Positions 57,689 to 64,000 of a stretch of 64,000 nucleotides of DNA are shown here, one piece after another. A model generated the notes under the pieces. It was not told where the DNA came from, did no database searches, and was given only the letters and a program-made list of their open reading frames with translations. This stretch comes from Epichloe hybrida. Its lineage: Eukaryota > Ascomycota > Sordariomycetes > Hypocreales > Clavicipitaceae. The DNA is taken from assembly GCA_019022495.1 (NCBI GenBank), contig JAFEKR010000021.1:124001-188000 (forward strand), in the 5' to 3' direction. How positions within the stretch are numbered: position 1 is the first letter of the stretch; the number at the start of each line of letters is the position of its first letter. The translations under genes and the position numbers were made by a program.

Positions 57689-60235
57689 TTACACTGCCAG
57701 GCCCTCCTCGGAGGCTTCGTCTCGCTCGAGCCTCTCCAAGCCATTGCCGACGGCGCCGTAGACGCGCAACGGCACACACACATCAAAGCTTTCGCAGGCC
57801 AGGTTCTCCATCGCCACAAGCACGAGGCCACCCTTTTCGTCTTGGGAGATTTGCTCCAAGAGTGGATGCGGAACTGGCAGCTCACTTGAACTTGATGCAT
57901 CAGGGCCCTGATACGGAACTACGAATTCGACTCGAATCTTCCACTCCAAGGAAATGCTGCTGGTGACAAACTCTGGTGTGGCGGATATTGGTATTGTTGG
58001 CGTAAATACGACTCGTCGCGAGTACATGGCTGCCTCTGAAGAAGCAACATAGACTTTTCGCGTGACGCGTTGGAGGCTTGATTCGGATCGAATTGCCAAT
58101 GACGCATCTACCTTTTCTGACGTCTCCAAAGTAGCATGGACCGCGTAGCACGGTATGTCAGCATCAGTGAAATCGACAGCCATGGTCACAATCTCTCCGA
58201 GTCGATAGGCCGGTCTCGTAAGCATGACGACGCCGACCCGTTGCCCGTTTCGTGCAATTTCAAATCTGTTGGCGCTTTGTTGTCCATCACTGGCCATATT
58301 ACTCCTCATAATCGCCAAATGAATCGCCTCCTTGGCCGTCGTGATCTCCTCGCATGACGAGCTACGTCGCTGAGGATTCGCATCTGTTGGTGATAACAAA
58401 GCCGCGGCTGGTGAGCCCAGTGGTCTCGCCGCGAGGTCATCGACGTAGGTAAGGAACTCATTCATGGTTGCCGGTGGACCGAATGATGCCCTCGGTCTGT
58501 GCACTTTCGTGCGATTCCCCAGGCTCTTGACTTCTGCTGTGTCTCGTAACAAGATGTAGGGGTTCATAAGATCATGTCCGAGAATCTCGCCGTGGGCGTT
58601 GACGCTACCCAAGACCCTGAAAGGAATCTCAACAGATCGTACCTGCTGTTCCTTGATACCTCCGGCCCGCTGAGTGCCAATGATAAGGCTGTATGAGATC
58701 TTTATCGTTTTGCCCTTGTGGGATGGAGGCAATCCTTTGGGCAAGCAAAAGCTGTATTCATATGATCGGCTCTCCCCTGGGGCCAGCTGCAAGTCGACAA
58801 AAAGAATAGATTGTGGTGTGCTGAGCAGCGGAATCGATTTCGAGTTGGCCGCCCCGCGGATTTCCTTGATCGTGCTCAGTTCTCCGCCGCCGAGAAAATC
58901 GCCCAGAGAGTTGCTGATGTTTCCCCAACCAAGTCCTCTCATCAAAAGACCAGGCTCCTTCTTAGTCGGCTCAAGGCTGATCACGCCTCCGCCTCGACCG
59001 CCTACGGCTCCCTTCTTTTTCACCTGCTCAAATGGACCCAGGCTGACCAGTGAGCCATCCAGGGTAAAGTTTCCTTGAATTTGAGCATATCCCATCATCA
59101 GTGACTCTGGCGTCTTCTGTTGCTGTGCCATCATTCCAGAGCTACGTCTCAGGTGTGGCGGCCGTCCGTTGCCTCTTGTCTGAGGTTGGGTCACATATTC
59201 CGAAACCAAGGTTTCCGAGGAATTGTTGCTCATGGCGTAGAATTCACCGCTACTTCGCGGTGTGTCACCAGGAACCGTGTTGCTGGCTAGAATTCGAGCA
59301 GCCGGGCGCTCGACCGCACTGGGTGGGTGTTCCTTGGATCGTGCAGTCAAGTTGTTGTTGTTGGAAGGGCTAGTCCTCCTGGGACTAAGAAGACCACCCG
59401 CGCTTCTCGCATCCGAGGGTCCTAAATCTTCGTTTTCGGGTGGTGGCGCTGCAGGAAACCGAAAGTCCGGCATTTGCCGTCTGGCCGGAGACTTTGGAGA
59501 TTTTCTTTGGCTGGTCGAGCTAGGGGTCACCGGTGCTGTCGAAGTACCATGGAATCGACCAAATCGATCGGGAGGATAGGATGCGTTGAGCAATGGCGAG
59601 CTGATGTGTCGGCTGAAGAAAGGTGCTAACCCAACTGTAAGCACATGAACCGACGAGTGCATACAGAGGCTAATCTACTCACCTGATTGGGACCCTGGGC
59701 CAGGTGTAGTCACACCTTGAGGCGGGATCTGCAAGCTCGCCGCACGGTTGTGGCTACGATGCGGCCGTTGTGATCTTGATGGCAAATCATTGCGATGTGC
59801 GTGTTCCTCGGGTGCATTGGTCGATCCAATGGACACGATAGATAGCGATCGCTTGTGGCTATGGCCTGGGCGCCAATCGTATCCGCTACCAGCAGTCTGT
59901 GGCCACTGAACTGAGCCCGGCCGACTGTGCGAGTGTGTCGTAGAAACGCTGAGGGATAGAGCAGACCTGCGATGGCTTCTCGTCGTAGTCGTCGAAGGCG
60001 GCGACGCCAGCCCTATGTTTCCTTTGGCCGCGCGGGCTTGCAATGGCACTGCCAGGCGCTGGCGTTCTCCCTGAGGCTTCTGCTGCTGCTGCTGTGATCT
60101 TTGTTCTCGGGATTGGTTCGCGGTCGGGGCCACGTTCCTGAAAGTCACTGTGCATTTCACCTCCTCGCCAGCGAAGACGGTCTGGTCGCGCCATTGGATG
60201 AAGACCCGAATGTTGCTCTGGGGTTCAGGAGGCAT
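57689..60235 (-). CDS. RGP1: Rgp1, subunit of the Ric1-Rgp1 Ypt6/Rab6 exchange factor
   Basis: Golgi-associated guanine-nucleotide exchange complex subunit for Ypt6/Rab6, needed for retrograde endosome-to-Golgi traffic. Exons 60235-59683 and 59634-57689 (832 aa) with a 48-bp intron (GTGAGT..TTACAG). The N-terminus NIRVFIQWRDQTVFAGEEVK begins an arrestin-like beta-strand region, interrupted by a long Ser/Gln/Arg-rich insert. The Rgp1 domain resumes with SLVSLGPFEQVKKKG and LQLAPGESRSYEYSFCLPKG, followed by LPPSHKGKTIKISYSLIIG, FRVLGSVNAHGEILGHDLMN and VGVVMLTRPAYRLGEIVTMA. It ends with an acidic tail ERLERDEASEEGLAV. It is longer than yeast Rgp1 (about 660 aa) through the low-complexity inserts, as usual in filamentous fungi. 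Confidence 0.93.
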
Positions 60236-60878
60236 GGTCGAGGTGGCAAATCAACAAGCCCCTCGACGAGGGTTGGGAATATGCAATTGATCAGATGATG
60301 GCGGACGCAGCATTTCCGCTTCAATGTTTTGATAGTATGGCGAGAAGTCAGGACTCCTGTGTTCCGCCAACGTCATGACAGCAGACGTCGAAGGGGTCGG
60401 TTGGGTGGAGCGAAACTTGGCTCTTCTGGACGACAACCCCACAAGCGCCCCAAGCGCCACTCATGTGTTTCCAAACCTTACCCTGTACCGAAATATGCAA
60501 TGTCCAGTTCAAATTAACGTCCCGCGATTGAACTTTATTCTGATAATGACAGTAACAATTGACCAGCGACATGAAGTAAGTACACACTGCTTTGTGATTC
60601 AATACTGTTCTGCCCATCAACTGTGCGTAACGTCGGCGTGCCGCGATGCATGCAGTCATTCATTTATCGGGCATTTGCCTCCCCTAGATGGCCATCGCGC
60701 TCACCCCAACAAGTTTGCACAGTCCGGTTTGGATGCCCATTCATGTCAGGTCTATAACTTCGCATCCGTCCTCCAGTTTCACCGCTTTGATCCTACGATG
60801 CCCAGATACTTGGATACAATCATCATCTGTGAGATCGATGGTACGCTTGAGTCTTGGGGTGTCGTTGGTCTCCTATTG
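60236..60878. other. Upstream of RGP1, 3' flank of the DUF7918-type gene
   Basis: No gene is supported. The open frame at 60375-60974 (+) has no recognisable domain and overlaps the 3' exon of the minus-strand gene. Confidence 0.5.
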
Positions 60879-61929
60879 TCACATAGTCAGAATGAAAGAC
60901 GTGTGCCTCTGCCGATTAACATGACTGGTTTGATATACTGGTTTGATTTCTTTCTCCCTTTTCAATTGGAATAGTTTTTTATCCAATGATCGAAGCTCTT
61001 CTTTCATAGCTTGAAGTTGATCTAAAAGAGACGAGTGCTGTGGAGGTGGGGTTTGAGGTAGTATCATTTCATTTTGCAGAGCGCCTAAGAAATGTTAGCA
61101 TTATCGGGACATACGACTTCTTGGACGAGGAACAAGCCTGGCCATACTACGAGAGCGGTAACGAAACGTGTACTGTGCAAAGACCTGTTCATGGCTAACG
61201 ATGAATCTTGGGGGTGGCTGAATGACGGGACCTTCAGTGAATCTGCATTGCTTAGTTTAAAACTAACAAAATTACAGTTGGAGCGATATACCTTGTACCA
61301 TGTGACAGCTCTCTGCCTTTCATGGATTTCTCTGCTAATGTGAATTTCTCCTCTTGCTTGTAGTTTCGGGTGGTGTGCACAGGGCTCTCCCCACTCAGTG
61401 TACAGGTGTGAACAACAACCACAATAGTTCCTAGATCTGCACTAATTCGAGCATCTCTTTTGATTATTGCTTCAGCTGTTTCCTCAACTATAATATCGTC
61501 AATACTGTGTAAATCAAGCCTGGAGCGAACACGGCATAGAATACACTTACCAGTCGTTACCGGCGAGAAAGTCAGTTTCTGTGTCCTGTGCACCTTGTTG
61601 GGCGACAACATCACTGGACCGATGAGAGAAAAATGACAAGAGCGGGACGAATCCCAGTGTATGCTGACAGCTCCCTCAATGTACTTTCCATCTACATACA
61701 GGCGGATACATGGAATCCTCTCGCCCGGAAGCTTCAAACCAGGGGCAATCGTGACCTCGACAGTGTAAGTCTGACCAGATTTTGATTCGATATAGCATTC
61801 ATGTGACGGAGGGTCAGGAATAGGAAGAGTATGGTCGTCATCTCGACAAGGCGAATGGTACTCCTTGGCTGGCTGACCGTTGACGTGCACACTGACGTCG
61901 ATTCCGGGGATTCGGGTGAGAATAGCCAT
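60879..61929 (-). CDS. DUF7918-type fungal protein
   Basis: Three exons, 61929-61292, 61242-61115 and 61084-60879, give 323 aa; all phases agree. Introns: 61291-61243 (GTATAT..ATGCAG, 49 bp) and 61114-61085 (GTATGT..CTAAC..TTAG, only 30 bp). The start MAILTRIPGIDVSVHVNGQP, the mid motifs YVDGKYIEG and ISADLGTIVVVVHTC, and the FAQYTFRYRSRSMARL block match the ascomycete DUF7918 family of unknown function, often seen in expanded copies. The C-terminus has a coiled coil LLDQLQAMKEELRSLDKKLF. Exon 1 contains a perfect GTAAGT donor (from about 61556 leftwards); removing 81 bases to a CTGAAG acceptor would keep the frame, so an alternative intron is possible. The last 30-bp intron is at the lower limit, so the 3' structure is less certain. 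Confidence 0.68.
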
Positions 61930-63758
61930 TGACTCGGTGCCAAAAGTCGTGGGGTCGATCAGAGGAGTGCGAAGAAACGAAGTTGCTGAAGCCAGCCACG
62001 CACCGTTGACAGTTGGATTTCACAATGAGGCACGTGGAACCAACCGATTGGAGTGATTCACGAAACGTAACAAGCTTTGTCAGCGACAAAGTCCAGTACA
62101 AGTTGTAGGTGGATTATTACAAGGGTACCTACTCTATATAGTCATACAAAGTTTATAAGCCTCTTATATTAGCTTAAATTTTATAGTTAAATGAGCCTTT
62201 TTCTTAGTCTCTACTTAGATAGGCACGTAGCTACGGACCCCTAGCTAGCATAGTATACAAAAAATAATGATTCGAAAAATAAGGAAATGGACAAATATAA
62301 ACCCGTTGGGAACACAGGGAACTCCTGTATACAGGGCTAAGACTTGGATCAGGAATATACTGTGTGTTCATCTATTTATCGGGTCTATTTAAGAAAGGAG
62401 GAAGAAGCTAAACATGAAGCAGATCTATGTAGTGCGCGATTTGTATGAAAAGAGGGTACCACGTGATAAGAGGCCACGCTGCCCGCGACTGCAGTTGGCC
62501 CGCGTAGGCGGACCCACAATTGAAGCCGCACAACGCGATTAATATCATGCTCGTTCCAACAAAACCTACATCTAGAATATGCAAGTTATAACGAAAATGG
62601 CTAGCGCTACCAAAGTTCGTTACGTTTGACACATGGCCCACAGGTCTCATAAGCAATTGTAATAAGGTGCAATGTTAGCAGCGGCTAGCATTGACGAATC
62701 TTTTGGTCTGTTGGGGAATTCCAGCACACCTTCTGGGTTCTCACAAAATGCTTGTATATCAGGTGAAGAGACAGCCCTTTCGATGAGGGCCAGCGCCGGC
62801 TGGATGGGAAACCCGAGCGGATGGAATTGTGCCGCCGGCGAGACGGAAGTTGAAGAGATGGAATGGACACGCAGATCCGGCTTGTTTCGTTTGTTTCAGT
62901 CGGGAGCTGGACTCTGTCGAGGCGGGGGTGGGTAAATACAGAACTAGGGGCAGTAGGCCAATAACAAATCTTTCCGTGGCTCAGTAAGGCACTACATGTG
63001 AATGGGGTCCAAAGAGCCTTGTGTTACCTGCAATTTACTAGGAATATACGGATCCGTACAGCATCTCTCACTACGGACCAGCGTAAGTGCCTTTAGTATC
63101 CCTAATAGCTCCACTCACTGTAGCCACTAAGAGCTAACAGTGGCCGCCCGGTTTGTATGCAGTCGTTGTACTCCGTAGGATCATTTATTAGGGGTTAGAC
63201 TGTATGCTTCTTCTCAAAGCTGTGCGCAGCGGCTTCGTCCACTGTCGGGGCGATGCCATTGTTGACACAGGACAAACTCCTGTGAAATGAAAGAGGAACT
63301 GCCATTGATTGCGGGATAAATGTCGGCGCTGCGCGCTCACAACAACCAGACACGTACAGTACAGACGCATCCTGGAGAGCCTGATACATATGTACGTCAT
63401 GCAGCTGATCTACATGCACGGAGCACATACTATGTACGGACTATCGTGGGAATTATTGGTCACCTGGTTGCGGGGGTGGCAAGGCAAGCAAGCTGCAAGG
63501 TCCAGTCAGTCTCAGCATGCTCCAGCATAATTACAGCGCCCCCATCCGGTTCCTACGGAGTTCCCCGCCTGGACGAACAAATCCTACAAAGGTCCGCTGG
63601 TTCCTGGTGACTTTGCACTTTGGTTTCCTTTCTTGCCTCGTACATTTCTTGTTCTTGATTCTCTCCATTGACACTCTAGACACCCCAAAAACTCTTGTCT
63701 GGAGCCGTAATACGAGTGCACCCCAACATCGAGCGCATCGAGCATACGAACCTCCAAC
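61930..63758. other. Intergenic interval with an A/T-rich patch
   Basis: No gene is supported in 1.8 kb. 62110-62280 is A/T-rich and compositionally distinct, like a small repeat remnant. The palindrome TACGGATCCGTA lies at 63047-63058 and TACTCCGTA at 63169-63177. The frame at 62672-62935 (+) shows no domain. The right end is the promoter of the aldehyde dehydrogenase gene. Confidence 0.5.
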
Positions 63759-64000
63759 ATGTCTCTGACAGTCAAGCTCACGACCCCTGTTACAGGCGCT
63801 TACCAGCAGCCGATTGGTCTGTAAGTCTTGTCCCACACGTGCCCTGCCCTGGATTGAGGTTGTTGAGTCTTGAAACTTGAATGCTAGCTGACACGTTCCC
63901 TCCCCAGCTTCATCAACAACGAGTGGGTTGAGGGTGTTGACAAGAAGAAATTCGACGTCATCAACCCCTCCACCGAGGAAGTCATCACATCTGTTTGCGA
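63759..64000 (+). CDS. Aldehyde dehydrogenase, 5' end (cut by the window edge)
   Basis: Exon 1 (63759-63820) reads MSLTVKLTTPVTGAYQQPIG and joins over intron 63821-63907 (GTAAGT..CCCCAG) to exon 2 from 63908, LFINNEWVEGVDKKKFDVIN followed by PSTEEVITSVCE. This is the N-terminus of the NAD(P)-dependent aldehyde dehydrogenase superfamily, class 1/2 (ALDH1/Ald-type), which oxidises aldehydes such as acetaldehyde to acids. There is no clear mitochondrial presequence, so a cytosolic form is likely. The catalytic Cys and Glu lie beyond the edge. The start is supported by family alignment and a CAACATG context. Confidence 0.92.

Noticed and set aside
60375..60974. 199-codon plus-strand frame between RGP1 and the DUF7918-type gene
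   Set aside because: No domain; it overlaps the third exon of the minus-strand gene and the promoter of RGP1.
62672..62935. Overlapping short frames on both strands in the last intergenic region
   Set aside because: No start context, splice signals or family likeness; coding on either strand is unsupported.

Overview
The window is nuclear DNA of a filamentous ascomycete. The signs are short GT..CTAAC..AG introns (about 46-140 bp), a Zn2Cys6 regulator, fungal-only families (SOG2, RGP1, GPI3, TSC13, a DUF7918-type protein) and LTR retrotransposons whose repeats differ only by transitions, as repeat-induced point mutation (RIP) leaves them. Protein flavour and the recurring intergenic word TACTCCGTA suggest Sordariomycetes, perhaps Hypocreales; this is an inference.

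Layout. 1-521: 3' part of an FKBP12-type prolyl isomerase (+). 522-5653: gene-poor DNA with A/T runs, two related MITE-like elements and a hairpin. 5654-6111: the orphan 3' end of a coiled-coil gene (+). 6935-7693: ribosomal protein eS8 (-) with a 5'UTR intron. 8703-10913: uncharacterised 710-aa protein (-). 11994-13096: TSC13 enoyl reductase (+). 13531-14391: BLOC-1 subunit 1-like protein (-). 15543-18589: SOG2 (-). 20317-22004: compact RecQ-type helicase (+). 22223-22897: DUF2470 membrane protein (-). 23684-26146: Zn2Cys6 regulator (+). 26523-26656: initiator tRNA-Met gene with an intron in an unusual place (+). 27585-27841: small SMP-type protein (+). 28128-30803: DBP6 (-).

31041-46735 is a degenerate Gypsy-type retrotransposon with a Copia-type element (39590-46408) nested in it. 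Both are complete from LTR to LTR, with target-site duplications, but every open frame is destroyed. The pair sits in the divergent promoter between dbp6 and gpi3. To its right come GPI3 (46986-48567, +), a BRD8-like bromodomain protein (49056-51947, -), a MABP1/WDR62-like WD40 protein (52916-56215, -), RGP1 (57689-60235, -), a DUF7918-type protein (60879-61929, -) and the 5' end of an aldehyde dehydrogenase (63759 to the edge, +).

The genes are mostly housekeeping (ribosome biogenesis, lipid elongation, GPI anchors, Golgi traffic, polarity signalling) and do not form a cluster or pathway. The strongest unusual observation is the initiator tRNA gene: its 62-bp intron lies between the D-stem and the anticodon stem instead of after the anticodon, and it carries GT, CTAAC and CAG signals like a spliceosomal intron.
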